Program-made: the position numbers and the translations under genes | Notes under the pieces: model-generated | What the model was told of the DNA's origin: nothing | Databases searched by the model: none | What the model saw: only the letters and a program-made list of their open reading frames with translations | Part shown: positions 45,272 to 54,963 of the stretch, in pieces | Layout: every line of letters begins with the position of its first letter | How positions within the stretch are numbered: position 1 is the first letter of the stretch | Assembly: GCF_024055795.1 (NCBI RefSeq) | Contig: NZ_JAMXMY010000010.1 | Location: 124,001-188,000, forward strand | Source of the DNA: Actinoallomurus purpureus | GTDB lineage: Bacteria; Actinomycetota; Actinomycetes; Streptosporangiales; Streptosporangiaceae | Length of the DNA stretch: 64,000 nucleotides | Direction of reading: 5' to 3'

Positions 45272-45802
45272 ATGAAGGACGCACTCTCCATCCATCGGCT
45301 CTTGCTGGAGCGTCAGACGACACATGAGATCGTACGCCTGCCGAAGCACATCGGCTGCGCGGACGATCTCCCGGAGGTGCTCGGTCTCCCGCCGTTCCGC
45401 TGCCTGTGCACGCGGATCTTCCTCCCGTACGAGCCCGGTCGCCTGTACACCGGCCGGCACCCGCTCGTCGCGGTGATCGTCACGGCGGGGAGCCGGCCCG
45501 CGCCGTCGGTCGTCGCCGAGGCCCTCGACGTACCGGAGGTGCGCCCGGCGCCGGTCGACCTGATCAACGAGGTCACCGACTACGCCGCAGAACTCGTGGC
45601 GCCGCTGCTGCTGCCCGCCAACGTGGTCATGTTCGTCGACCAACAGGCCGCCTGCGTCGACGATGTCGTCTACACGGCCACCGGCGAGGCGTGGACGGCC
45701 CTGGGGATTCACACCCTGGACCTGTTCGCGCTCTGTGATGCCAAACCGACGCCGATCCCCTGCACGCACGCCTCCGATCGCCCGCGTCGAAGCGATCATT
45801 GA
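45272..45802 (+). CDS. YbaK/aminoacyl-tRNA deacylase-domain protein
   Basis: 176 residues; [39 protein letters not shown] and [20 protein letters not shown] follow the YbaK/ProX editing fold. Probably hydrolyses mischarged aminoacyl-tRNA. GGAG eight bases before the ATG. Reads directly into the NUDIX gene. Confidence 0.8.
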   Translation: MKDALSIHRLLLERQTTHEIVRLPKHIGCADDLPEVLGLPPFRCLCTRIFLPYEPGRLYTGRHPLVAVIVTAGSRPAPSVVAEALDVPEVRPAPVDLINEVTDYAAELVAPLLLPANVVMFVDQQAACVDDVVYTATGEAWTALGIHTLDLFALCDAKPTPIPCTHASDRPRRSDH

Positions 45803-45837
45803 CCGAGAACGTACGCGCGGCTACTACGATTGCGGCC

Positions 45838-46317
45838 GTGTCCCGCCCGCGCAGACCGAGCAGTCGTCGGCCCGCCGGCCCGCCGGGCCGTCACCGCGAG
45901 GAGACGTCGGCGGGCGGCCTCGTCGTCGACACGGTGGGCACGCCGCGGGCCGCGTTGATCGCCAGATACGACCGTGACGGCCGGCTCCTGTGGTCGCTGC
46001 CGAAAGGTCATGTCGAGGCCGACGAGACAATCGAGGAGGCGGCCGTGCGCGAGGTCGAGGAGGAGACCGGCATCCGCGGCCGGATCATCGCCCCACTCGG
46101 CGCCGTCGACTACTGGTTCTCCGCCGACCGGAGTCGGGTGCACAAGACCGTGCATCACCACCTGCTGATCGCCGTCGGAGGCGCCCTGTCCGACGGCGAC
46201 GTGGAGGTCGCCGAGGTCGCCTGGGTGCCGCTCGACGAGGTCGCCGACCGTCTCGCCTACGCCGACGAGCGAGCCCTCGTCGCCAAGGTGCCCGAACTGC
46301 TCACGGGAACCGCATGA
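45838..46317 (+). CDS. NUDIX hydrolase (MutT-like)
   Basis: 159 residues. Complete Nudix box [20 protein letters not shown] followed by TGI. Counterpart by position of mycobacterial mutT4, between cca and the DUF6049/murJ genes. Hydrolyses a nucleoside diphosphate derivative. GTG 45838 is seven bases after TACGAT; a TTG at 45799 would put this box inside the gene. Overlaps the next gene by ATGA. Confidence 0.92.
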   Translation: MSRPRRPSSRRPAGPPGRHREETSAGGLVVDTVGTPRAALIARYDRDGRLLWSLPKGHVEADETIEEAAVREVEEETGIRGRIIAPLGAVDYWFSADRSRVHKTVHHHLLIAVGGALSDGDVEVAEVAWVPLDEVADRLAYADERALVAKVPELLTGTA

Positions 46318-48404
46318 AACGGCTGCTCGCCCTGGTCGTCCCGCTGGTGCTGACCGGCGGGCCCGCGCTCGCCGTGACCCCGCCTCCGCACCACCCCGCG
46401 AGCACCACGCACACCTCGCACTCCACGACCGCCGCGCGGGCCTCCCGCGACAAGCAGCCCACCGGGAAACAGCTCGTCGGCGTCGTCATCGACTCGGTCA
46501 GCCCCAAATACGTGCGGAAGCCCTCGGAGATCCTCAAGCTGCACGGCCAGGTGCAGAACCAGGCCGACAGCACCTTCCAGCGGCTCACGGTGCGCCTCCG
46601 GTACTCCGCGAGCGCTGTGCAGAGCCGCGGGGCGCTCCAGATGTACGCCGACGGGAAGGGCTTCGACCCGGGGACGGTCGGTGCCCCGAAGGTGGTGTCG
46701 GCCGTGCAACCGGGCGGCCAGCAATCGTGGGCGCTCTCGCTGCCCGTCAGCCGCATGCACCTCCCGAAATCCGGCGTCTACCCGATCAGCGTCGAGGTGC
46801 TGAACGCCGCCAACACGGTCGTCGGCAAGCAACGCACGTTCGTCACCTACTTCCCGGCGAACAGCCCCGGGAAGACCAACGTCTCGTGGGTCTGGCCGGT
46901 GATCGACCAACCGCACCGCGCCGACGACTCGACGTTCGTCGACGACAAGCTCGAACGCCTGCTCAACACCGGTGGACGGCTGGACGACCTGGTGACCGCG
47001 GCGGACCCCTACAAGAAGGTCACCTGGCTGCTCGACCCCGCTCTGGCGGACGACGCGGCGCAGATGACGAACAAGGACGGCTACACGATCAAGGGCACCG
47101 CGCAGCAGCCGCAGAGCATCGCCGCGGGCGGCTGGCTGAACAAACTGCGCGGCACGCTCGCGAACAAGCGCGTCATCGCCACGCCGTACGCCGACCCGGA
47201 CGTCATGGCCCTGTCGCGCGCCGGCATGGCGCAGCACATCAGGGACTCCACCGACGCGGTGGGGTTCGCTCTGGGCCGGGCGAAGCTCCTTTCGGAGAGC
47301 ACGTCGGTGGCGGTGCCGCCGGACGGCCTCGCCGACCAGCAGACCCTGACGAACCTCGTCAAGGCCGGTGCTCGCACGATCCTGCTGAACAGCACCGTCC
47401 TGCCCCACCCAGCGCAGAACTACACCGCGAACCCCCTCGCCCGGAAACAGGTCGCCGGCGCGAACGTCAAGCTCGTCGCGTACGACGACACGATCAACAA
47501 GGTCCTCGCCACGGACACCGATGAGCCGGGGGGAGTCGCCCTCGCCGAGCAGCGGTTCCTCGCCGAGACGGCCATGGTCACCAACGAGCTGCCGTTCAAC
47601 CCGCGCACCCTCGTCGTCGTCCCGCCGCGCCGGTGGAACCCGGGTCCCATCCTCGCCAAGGACCTGCTGAACCTCTCTGCGCACGCGCCGTGGATGCGTC
47701 AGGTCGCCCTGAGCACCGTCGAGAGGCAGAAGAAGGCGGAGCCGCGCACCTTCCAGCCGCAGAAGGGCCAGACCGGCCTGCCGAAGCGCTACCTGAAGCA
47801 GGTCAAGGACCTCAACGGAGACGTCCGGCGATTCACCACGATCTTCCAGCCTCAGGCCAGCGGGTTCACCCTCGGAATCACGAGGGTCGAGTCGTCGGCC
47901 TGGGCCGACCAGACCCACAGCGGGTCGCGGCTCCGTCAGACCCTGGCGAACGAGCTCCACAGCGCCGAGGGCAAGGTCAAGGTCCTCAACGACCACTGGG
48001 ACCTGGCGGGCAGATCCGGGCAGGTGCCGATCACGATCTCCAACGAGCTCGAGCACGGCACGGTCAGAATCAAACTGAACGCCTACTCGCAGAACGACAC
48101 GAGGCTCCACGTCGAGGGCCCGGGACAGAAGCAGAGCGAGATCACCCTCGAGGCCGGGCACAAAGAGCAGGTCACCCTCTACATGAAGGCCGCCGCCAAC
48201 GGCCCCGCCTACGTCAACATCCAACTCCTCGCACCTGACGGCGAGCCGTTCGCCGAGACCCGGGTGCTCCGGGTGCGCGCGACCGGCTACGGGCGAACCG
48301 CACTGCTCATCACCGGCATCTCACTTGCCGTACTCTTCGTCGGCGTCGGATATCGCGTCATACGGCGCCGAGGCGACGAAGCGGAGGACACGACCGGTGG
48401 CTGA
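46314..48404 (+). CDS. DUF6049 family secreted, membrane-anchored protein
   Basis: 696 residues: signal peptide ([18 protein letters not shown]), a large extracytoplasmic part with beta-rich domains, and a C-terminal helix ([19 protein letters not shown]) before [11 protein letters not shown]. Position matches mycobacterial Rv3909 upstream of mviN. Likely assists the lipid II flippase complex; the exact role is unknown. Overlaps NUDIX (ATGA) and murJ (8 bases). Confidence 0.9.
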   Translation: MKRLLALVVPLVLTGGPALAVTPPPHHPASTTHTSHSTTAARASRDKQPTGKQLVGVVIDSVSPKYVRKPSEILKLHGQVQNQADSTFQRLTVRLRYSASAVQSRGALQMYADGKGFDPGTVGAPKVVSAVQPGGQQSWALSLPVSRMHLPKSGVYPISVEVLNAANTVVGKQRTFVTYFPANSPGKTNVSWVWPVIDQPHRADDSTFVDDKLERLLNTGGRLDDLVTAADPYKKVTWLLDPALADDAAQMTNKDGYTIKGTAQQPQSIAAGGWLNKLRGTLANKRVIATPYADPDVMALSRAGMAQHIRDSTDAVGFALGRAKLLSESTSVAVPPDGLADQQTLTNLVKAGARTILLNSTVLPHPAQNYTANPLARKQVAGANVKLVAYDDTINKVLATDTDEPGGVALAEQRFLAETAMVTNELPFNPRTLVVVPPRRWNPGPILAKDLLNLSAHAPWMRQVALSTVERQKKAEPRTFQPQKGQTGLPKRYLKQVKDLNGDVRRFTTIFQPQASGFTLGITRVESSAWADQTHSGSRLRQTLANELHSAEGKVKVLNDHWDLAGRSGQVPITISNELEHGTVRIKLNAYSQNDTRLHVEGPGQKQSEITLEAGHKEQVTLYMKAAANGPAYVNIQLLAPDGEPFAETRVLRVRATGYGRTALLITGISLAVLFVGVGYRVIRRRGDEAEDTTGG

Positions 48405-50133
48405 GGCCGAACCAAGTCCCGAGGTCGCGGTGACGGCGACCGATCTCCCGACGATCTCCCCCGAGGAGCCCGGCGAGGAGCCCGGCCGCGGCCGTGGGGG
48501 GGTCAGCGGGCTACTGAAGTCCAGTGCCGTCATGGCCCTGGGCACCGTCGCCTCACGGCTCACCGGCTTCATCCGCACCGCGGTGCTCGTCGTCGCGCTC
48601 GGCACCCAGGCGCTCGGCGACGTCTACAACACCGCGAACACCTTCCCCAACGTCATCTACGACCTGCTGCTCGGCGGCGTGCTCACCGCCGTGCACGTGC
48701 CGATGCTGGTCCGCGCGCTGGAGAAGGACCGCAAGTACGGCGAGGAGTACGAAGCACGCCTGCTGACGCTCGTGCTCGGCGCGCTCCTGGCTCTGACCGC
48801 GGTCGCGATGCTCTGCGCACCGCTGCTGGTCGACCTGTACGCCAGCTCGTACAACAAGCAGAAGCACGACCTGGCCGTCCTCTTCGCGCTGTTCTTCCTG
48901 CCGCAGATCTTCTTCTACGGCGTCGGCGCGCTGGCCGGCGCGTCGCTCAACGCGCGCGGCAGCTTCGGGGCGCCCATGTGGACGCCGGTGCTCAACAACG
49001 TCATCGTGATCGCGGTCGGCCTCGGGTTCCTCTTCGTGGCCGGCCCGGGCGTCAATCCCGGGAACATCACGCACACCGAGGTCATCCTGCTGGCGGGCGG
49101 TACGACCCTCGGCATCGTGATCCAGACGATCGCCATGTGGCCGTCCCTGCGCAAGGTGGGCTTCCGGTACCGTCCGCGCTTCGACTTCCGCCGGGAGGAG
49201 CTGGCGCCGGTCGGCGGTATGGCGCTGTGGACCCTGCTGTACGTCGCGATCCAGCAGGTCGGCTTCGTCGTCAACACGAACATCGCCAACAGCGCCGGCC
49301 AGCGCGGCAGTGACGAGGGCATCCCGTACGGCGTCGGCCTCACGCCCTGGAGCAACGCCTACCTGCTGTTCCAACTGCCGTACGCGATCGTCGGCGTCTC
49401 GGTGGTGACGGCGCTGCTGCCGCAGATGAGCCGGCACGCCTCCGACCGGCGGTTCGACCTGGTCAGAGAGAACATGTCCTCCGCGCTGAACCTGTCGTCG
49501 GTGGTCATCGTGCCGTCCGCCGCGCTGCTGTTCGCGCTCGCCCCCGAGCTCACCACGCTGTTCTTCGCGCACGGGTCCACGCAGATCTCGGGTGCCCTGA
49601 TGATCGCCAACGTCCTGCAGGCGTTCACGTTCGCCCTCGTGCCGTTCGCCATCTACCAGCTGCTGCTCCGGGTGTTCTACGCCCTCGCCGACACCCGCAC
49701 CCCCGCCATGATGGCGATCTTCAACGTCGCGATCAGCATCAGCCTCGGCCTGGTCGGCTACTACACGCTGCCCACGAACATGATCGTGGAGGGCATCTCG
49801 ATCGCCCTGGGCGTCTCCTGGACGTTCGGCTGCGTCGTGGCGGCCCTGATCCTGCGCCGTCGCCTGAACGGACTGGGCGCCCGGCACATCGTCACGTCCC
49901 ACCTGAAGATCGCGATCGCGACGATCCCGGCGTTCGGCTTCGCGCTCGCGGTGCACCTGCTGAGCTTCAAGTTCTTCTACTACCACGTGATCTCATCGCT
50001 GGGCGTTCTGGTGATCGGCGGAGGCGGCGCGATGGTGCTGTACTTCCTGGTGGCACGCGTTATGCGGGTCCCCGAGGTGGAGTCGCTACAGCGAACCCTG
50101 ATGGCCAGATTGCCCGGTCGTGGGGCGAGTTAG
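48397..50133 (+). CDS. murJ: Lipid II flippase MurJ (MviN)
   Basis: 578 residues with an acidic N-tail then about 14 transmembrane helices. Conserved SRLTGFIRTAVLVVALG and NTANTFPNVIYDLLLGGVLTAVHVP. Flips lipid II across the membrane. GTG 48397 with GGAGGA 11 bases upstream, overlapping DUF6049. Lacks the fused pseudokinase domain of mycobacterial MviN; that part is a separate gene here. Confidence 0.95.
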   Translation: MAEAEPSPEVAVTATDLPTISPEEPGEEPGRGRGGVSGLLKSSAVMALGTVASRLTGFIRTAVLVVALGTQALGDVYNTANTFPNVIYDLLLGGVLTAVHVPMLVRALEKDRKYGEEYEARLLTLVLGALLALTAVAMLCAPLLVDLYASSYNKQKHDLAVLFALFFLPQIFFYGVGALAGASLNARGSFGAPMWTPVLNNVIVIAVGLGFLFVAGPGVNPGNITHTEVILLAGGTTLGIVIQTIAMWPSLRKVGFRYRPRFDFRREELAPVGGMALWTLLYVAIQQVGFVVNTNIANSAGQRGSDEGIPYGVGLTPWSNAYLLFQLPYAIVGVSVVTALLPQMSRHASDRRFDLVRENMSSALNLSSVVIVPSAALLFALAPELTTLFFAHGSTQISGALMIANVLQAFTFALVPFAIYQLLLRVFYALADTRTPAMMAIFNVAISISLGLVGYYTLPTNMIVEGISIALGVSWTFGCVVAALILRRRLNGLGARHIVTSHLKIAIATIPAFGFALAVHLLSFKFFYYHVISSLGVLVIGGGGAMVLYFLVARVMRVPEVESLQRTLMARLPGRGAS

Positions 50134-50298
50134 GACGTGCTGCCCGTAAGGTGGGAGAGCGCGACTCGCGCCGGGTAGTAATCCAGCGACGCTCCTCGAG
50201 CGTCCTACCATCGGGCGGGATCGTGAGAAGTCTTCCTCCGCCCACAAGGGAGAGAGGGAGGGTCGAAGGCGTAAGGGAGCCACGGCACTGAACATGGG

Positions 50299-51894
50299 AT
50301 GCGACCACCTACGCCGGACGCCGCGTTGAGCACGTCCGTCATCGAACCTGGAACCCGCCTCGCCGGTCGATACCGCCTGGACGACCGCGTCAGCGAAGCG
50401 GGCGGATCTACGTTCTGGAAGGCGACGGACGAGATCCTCGCCCGCTCTGTCGCCGTGCTCACCTTTGCCACGGGCTTTCCCCGGGTGGGCGACGTGGTGA
50501 CCGCGGCCCGCGCCGCGAGCCGGCTCACCGACCCGCGGCTGACCCAGGTCTTCGACGCCGACGACAGCGGCGAGCGCGCGTACGTCGTCAGCGAGTGGGT
50601 CACCGGAGAGACCCTCGAGGATCTCCTCGCCCAGGGGCCCATGGAGGCCGACCGGGCCGCCGCCTTCCTGCTCGAGGCCGCCGAGGCGCTGACCTCCGCG
50701 CACGCCGCCGGCCTGGCCCACCTCTGCGTCACCCCCCACAACCTCGTCTGGACCAGCGGCGGCACCGTCAAGATCACAGGGCTCGGCGTCGAGGCCGTCC
50801 TGTCCGGTGCGACGTCCGACACCCCGGCGCTGGACGACGTGCAGGGCCTCGGCAACATGCTCTACGCCGCGCTCACCGGTCACTGGCCGGGCGGCGAGGG
50901 CATCATCCTGCCCCCCGCGCCGACCGGGGCCGACGGCCGGCCGCTCGTGCCGAGCCAGGTCCGCGCCGGCATCCCGCACAACCTCGACGCGATCGTCTGC
51001 CGGGCGCTGGGCCTCCCTCTCCAGGGCTCGCAGGAGCGGTTCGACGCCCCCGCGGCGTTCGCCGACGCCCTCGCGAAGGTCCCCCGATCACCGCTGCCGT
51101 TCGTGCCGCTCGTCGGCTCGACCCCGCCAGGTGTCGTGCCCCGGCCCGACCACGCCCCGGACCGTACGGCCTCGATGTCCGCTGCGGCGTCTCAGCCGAT
51201 CCCCCCGGTGCAGACCGTGCCGGACAGCGCCCGCATGCGCCCCCCGCAGCCGCCGCAGTACTCCACCGGCGGTCACCGCGCCGACGGCGGCCGGAGCGGC
51301 CAGGGCTCGGTCAACAAGCCCCTCATGGCCGCGCTCGTCGCGGTCGTACTCGTCGTCGTCGCCGTCGGCGCCTGGGGCCTGTCCCAGCTGAACGACAACA
51401 GCGCCGCCAAGAACACCAAGGGCCGCACCCAGACGAGCCCCTCCCAGTCCACCACCAAGCCGTCGGCCACGAAGCTCGACCCGCAGAAGGCCGAGGCCTA
51501 CGATCCCCGAGGCCGTGACAACACCGCCAAACAGAATCCCGAATACGCCATCGATGGCAAGAGCTCGACGGTCTGGAAGAGCCAGCATTACGGCGATGCC
51601 AGCTACGGCAAGTTGCAGAGCGGGTTGGGCCTGCTCATCGACCTGGGCAAGACGGCGACCATCGACAAGGTGAAGATCAGCGCCCCAGAAGGATCCGCCG
51701 GCACTCTTGAGGTCCGGATCGGCGACTCCGGCACCCAGTCCATGAAGAAGGTGGGCACCGGCACCGGCACGGGGACGAACACCATCGACGCTGGGCACGC
51801 CAAGGGCAAGTACGTCCTGCTGTGGTACCCGAAGCTTCCGAACTTCGGCAATTGGATCATCCAGATCAAAGACGTCGAAGTGACCGGATCGTAA
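50299..51894 (+). CDS. Pseudokinase with C-terminal discoidin-like domain, MurJ-associated
   Basis: 531 residues. Residues 15-270 have a Ser/Thr kinase fold (GTRLAGRYRLDDRVSEAGGSTFWKATDE), but the Lys of the VAVK strand is replaced (VAVLTF), HRD is lost (HLCVTPHNL) and DFG reads GLG, so it is catalytically dead. A transmembrane helix (LMAALVAVVLVVVAVGAWGL) precedes an external F5/8-type lectin-like domain (SSTVWKSQHYGDASYGKL). Matches the pseudokinase part of mycobacterial MviN, which binds a forkhead protein. Confidence 0.88.
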   Translation: MRPPTPDAALSTSVIEPGTRLAGRYRLDDRVSEAGGSTFWKATDEILARSVAVLTFATGFPRVGDVVTAARAASRLTDPRLTQVFDADDSGERAYVVSEWVTGETLEDLLAQGPMEADRAAAFLLEAAEALTSAHAAGLAHLCVTPHNLVWTSGGTVKITGLGVEAVLSGATSDTPALDDVQGLGNMLYAALTGHWPGGEGIILPPAPTGADGRPLVPSQVRAGIPHNLDAIVCRALGLPLQGSQERFDAPAAFADALAKVPRSPLPFVPLVGSTPPGVVPRPDHAPDRTASMSAAASQPIPPVQTVPDSARMRPPQPPQYSTGGHRADGGRSGQGSVNKPLMAALVAVVLVVVAVGAWGLSQLNDNSAAKNTKGRTQTSPSQSTTKPSATKLDPQKAEAYDPRGRDNTAKQNPEYAIDGKSSTVWKSQHYGDASYGKLQSGLGLLIDLGKTATIDKVKISAPEGSAGTLEVRIGDSGTQSMKKVGTGTGTGTNTIDAGHAKGKYVLLWYPKLPNFGNWIIQIKDVEVTGS

Positions 51895-52084
51895 TGATCC
51901 AGTCACGGCGGACGTGAGGGTACCGAGACGGCTACCATCGTGAGCGTGTTGAGGCCCCCTACGACGCGAGATCAGGTGCTGGCCGGGCGAGGCGGCAGGA
52001 TCTTGCGGGGGGCGTCGGGGGGCACGCTGGGCGAGGGCGGTACACCATCGGCGGGGTCGCCGGGTACGGAGCGGGCTGACGAAT

Positions 52085-52714
52085 ATGGCGGTCATGCGCG
52101 GGGGACGTTCGGTCGAGGCCGTCCCGGACAAAGAGCTGCTGTCGCGGCACGCGAACGGTGATCCGTACGCGTTCACGGAGCTGGTGCAGAGGCACCGAGA
52201 CCGCATGTGGGCCGTCGCGCTGCGCACGCTCGGCGACCACGAGGAGGCCGCCGACGCCCTGCAGGACGCCTTCCTGTCGGCCTACCGCGCGGCGGGCCGG
52301 TTCCGCGGCGACGCGGCCGTCACGACGTGGTTGCACCGGATCGTGGTCAACGCCTGCCTCGACCGGATACGGCGGCGCTCGATCCGGCCGGTCGTGCCGA
52401 TGGGCGACGACGCCACCCTCGACTCCATCGCCCCGAAGAACTCCGACCCGACCTCCGCGCACGAGCTGTCCCTCGACGTGAGCGAGGCGCTGCGGCGCAT
52501 ACCCTTCGAACAGCGGGCCGCGCTCGTGCTGGTCGACATGATGGGATACGCCGTCGACGAGGCCGCCAAGGTGCTGGAGGTGCCGCCGGGCACCATCAAG
52601 AGCCGGTGCGCCCGCGGCCGGGCCCGCCTCGCACCGCTTCTCGGGCACCTACGGAACCAGGGACGCGGCTCGGGCGTCGAAACTGCGGAGGAAGGAGGTG
52701 GCACATCCGCGTGA
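52085..52714 (+). CDS. sigM: ECF RNA polymerase sigma factor SigM
   Basis: 209 residues. Region 2 reads AFTELVQRHRDRMWAVALRTLGDHEEAADALQDAFLSAYRAAGRF, and region 4 ends with AAKVLEVPPGTIKSRCARGRARLAPLL. By synteny (murJ-sigM-anti-sigma-trxB) this is SigM, which answers oxidative/disulfide stress in mycobacteria and streptomycetes (SigR-like). Stop overlaps the anti-sigma start. Confidence 0.92.
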   Translation: MAVMRGGRSVEAVPDKELLSRHANGDPYAFTELVQRHRDRMWAVALRTLGDHEEAADALQDAFLSAYRAAGRFRGDAAVTTWLHRIVVNACLDRIRRRSIRPVVPMGDDATLDSIAPKNSDPTSAHELSLDVSEALRRIPFEQRAALVLVDMMGYAVDEAAKVLEVPPGTIKSRCARGRARLAPLLGHLRNQGRGSGVETAEEGGGTSA

Positions 52715-53472
52715 CTGCCGCACACCTTGACTACGATGCGCTGGCCGACCTCGCCGAGGGGATTCTCGACGATGCCACGGCCATATCCGCAGAACAACAC
52801 CTGGCCGAATGCGACGAGTGTCGTGATCGGGCCACCGAGGTCGCGGAGGTGTCCCGCGCTCTCGCGGAGGCACCGATTCCGCCGATGCCCGCTCACCTGG
52901 TCGAGCGCCTCGACGCTGCCATAGCGGCCGAGGCGGCCTCGCATGTGCCAGGGCATCGGCACGCCCGGCGATTTCAGTTTCTCGCCGCGGCGGCGGCCGC
53001 AGTGGTGGTCGTCGGCGGCGGGGGCGTCATCGCCCGCACCGTCCTGGAGGACGGGGACTCCAACAGCGCGACCGTCTCCCAGCGTCCGGTGGAAGAGCCC
53101 TCACGCCCGCACACGGGAGGCACCCAGCCTCGACCGCGGGCCGCGAGTTCGGTTCCGTACACCGCCGTTCAGAGCGGCACCCGCTACACCTCGGCGGAGC
53201 TGGAGTCTCAGCTCGCCTCGGCGCTGTCCATGTCGACCACCGGACAGCATGCGCTGAGCGCGGCGATCAACGGCTCGGTGGCCGCCTGCGTCGGCCGGGT
53301 CAGTGGCGGGAAGCCCCCGTTGCTGGTCGACTCGGCCACGTACGACGGCCGGCCGGCGACGGTCATCGCCCTTCCGGGGGCCGATGTCACGCACGCCGAC
53401 GTCTGGATCGTCGGAACGAAGTGTTCCGCCGATGACACCGACCTGATCGCGCACCGGCAGATCGCCCACTGA
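52711..53472 (+). CDS. Anti-sigma factor with zinc finger (ZAS type)
   Basis: 253 residues. N-terminal HLAECDECR zinc-anti-sigma motif, one transmembrane helix (FLAAAAAAVVVVGGGGVIAR) and an external domain. GTG overlaps the sigM TGA with AGGAGGTGG upstream. Holds SigM at the membrane until a signal releases it. Confidence 0.9.
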   Translation: MTAAHLDYDALADLAEGILDDATAISAEQHLAECDECRDRATEVAEVSRALAEAPIPPMPAHLVERLDAAIAAEAASHVPGHRHARRFQFLAAAAAAVVVVGGGGVIARTVLEDGDSNSATVSQRPVEEPSRPHTGGTQPRPRAASSVPYTAVQSGTRYTSAELESQLASALSMSTTGQHALSAAINGSVAACVGRVSGGKPPLLVDSATYDGRPATVIALPGADVTHADVWIVGTKCSADDTDLIAHRQIAH

Positions 53473-53479
53473 TCTGTAT

Positions 53480-53530
53480 GCGCCGTACGGCCGCGCCGTC
53501 CCGGACGAGGACGGTGCGGCCGTACGGCGC
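53480..53530 (+). terminator. Long hairpin after the sigM operon
   Basis: GCGCCGTACGGCCGCGCCG and its complement form a stem of about 22 bp with one imperfect pair and a short loop. It begins 8 bases past the stop. Confidence 0.8.
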
Positions 53531-53646
53531 GCGCGTGGCGCGGGTGGGAATCCCCGCGCCCTAGGATCGGTTTACGTCACTGCGAGCGAGGTAACCGGGC
53601 AAACAGGACCGGTACGGCTTCGCGGACGCGATCGGAGAGAGGCACT

Positions 53647-54609
53647 GTGGTGAGCGACGACGTCCGGAACGTGATCATCATCGGTTCGGGGCCGGCGGGC
53701 TACTCCGCAGCGGTCTACGCCGCCCGAGGCGACCTGAAACCGCTGGTGTTCGAGGGCTCGGTGACCGCCGGTGGCGCGCTGATGAACACCACCGACGTGG
53801 AGAACTTCCCGGGCTTCCCCGACGGCATCATGGGCCCCGACCTGATGGACAACCTGCGCAAGCAGGCCGAACGGTTCGGTGCCGAACTGGTCACCGACGA
53901 CGTGACCGAGGTCGACCTGGCGGCGTCGCCGAAGGTCGTCAAGGTCGGCGACGACACCTACCTCGCCAAGGCGGTCGTGATCGCCACGGGGTCGAAGTAC
54001 CGCGAGCTCGGGCTGCCGAAGGAGAAGCAGCTCTCCGGTCGCGGCGTCTCCTGGTGCGCCACCTGTGACGGCTTCTTCTTCCGCGACAAGGACATCGCGG
54101 TGGTCGGCGGCGGCGACTCGGCGATGGAAGAGGCGATCTTCCTGACGCGGTTCGCGCGGTCGGTCACGATCATCCACCGTCGCCACGAGCTCCGCGCCAG
54201 CAGGATCATGCAGGACCGTGCGTTCTCCAACGAGAAGATCCGGTTCGCCTGGAACAGCGAGGTCGCCGAGATCCTCGGGGACGAGAAGCTGACCGGCGTG
54301 CGGCTTCGCGACATCAACACGGGCGAGGAGAGAACCTTGGAGCTCTCCGGCCTGTTCATCGCGATCGGGCACGATCCGCGCACGGAACTCTTCACCGACC
54401 AGCTGGAACTGGACGAGGACGGATACCTCAGCGTCCAGGCGCCGACGACCCACACCACCATCCCCGGCGTCTTCGGCGCGGGCGATGTGGTCGACCACCG
54501 CTACCGCCAGGCGATCACCGCGGCCGGCACCGGTGCCGCCGCCGCCCTCGACGCGGAGCACTGGCTCCAGGAGGAGGGGATCGCGGAGCTGACCCCGCAG
54601 CAGGTCTGA
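53647..54609 (+). CDS. trxB: Thioredoxin reductase
   Basis: 320 residues: FAD-binding [18 protein letters not shown], redox CATC at residues 137-140, NADPH-binding [12 protein letters not shown], and the closing [27 protein letters not shown]. Reduces thioredoxin. Normally trxA follows it in Actinobacteria; here it does not. Confidence 0.96.
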   Translation: MVSDDVRNVIIIGSGPAGYSAAVYAARGDLKPLVFEGSVTAGGALMNTTDVENFPGFPDGIMGPDLMDNLRKQAERFGAELVTDDVTEVDLAASPKVVKVGDDTYLAKAVVIATGSKYRELGLPKEKQLSGRGVSWCATCDGFFFRDKDIAVVGGGDSAMEEAIFLTRFARSVTIIHRRHELRASRIMQDRAFSNEKIRFAWNSEVAEILGDEKLTGVRLRDINTGEERTLELSGLFIAIGHDPRTELFTDQLELDEDGYLSVQAPTTHTTIPGVFGAGDVVDHRYRQAITAAGTGAAAALDAEHWLQEEGIAELTPQQV

Positions 54610-54667
54610 TCCGCTCCCTCGATCGACGCCCGATCGGCTTTTCCCCGGCCTCCCGCGGCCAGGTGGA

Positions 54668-54699
54668 CGATGGCCCCGCGTTATCACGCGGGGCCATCG
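54668..54699 (+). terminator. Terminator of trxB
   Basis: 13-bp perfect stem CGATGGCCCCGCG / CGCGGGGCCATCG with TTATCA loop, followed by CTATTTC. The remaining gap to 54963 shows nothing else. Confidence 0.88.
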
Positions 54700-54963
54700 C
54701 TATTTCACGGCTCCTACCTGCGAAAACGCGCCAGGGCCTCGCTGTCGGGCGATCTCGGTCACCCCGGTGTCATCGGCTCAATCCGAGGGCTCAGTGGCCC
54801 CAGGGGGCTCTCAGGCCACAGAATGACCGTTCCTGGGCCGACGGGGTGCTGGATCTCGCTCGAAGAGCGCCACCTGCCGAGAGAACCGCGGTTTGAACGG
54901 CGTGGCGCCTTGCGCAGAGGACCGCGAACCGTTCGCGCATCCGCAGCGAGCGCCGACAACGCT

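Noticed and set aside
46257-48224. Minus-strand open frame of 655 codons
   Set aside because: Lies opposite DUF6049 and parts of NUDIX; no recognisable motif.
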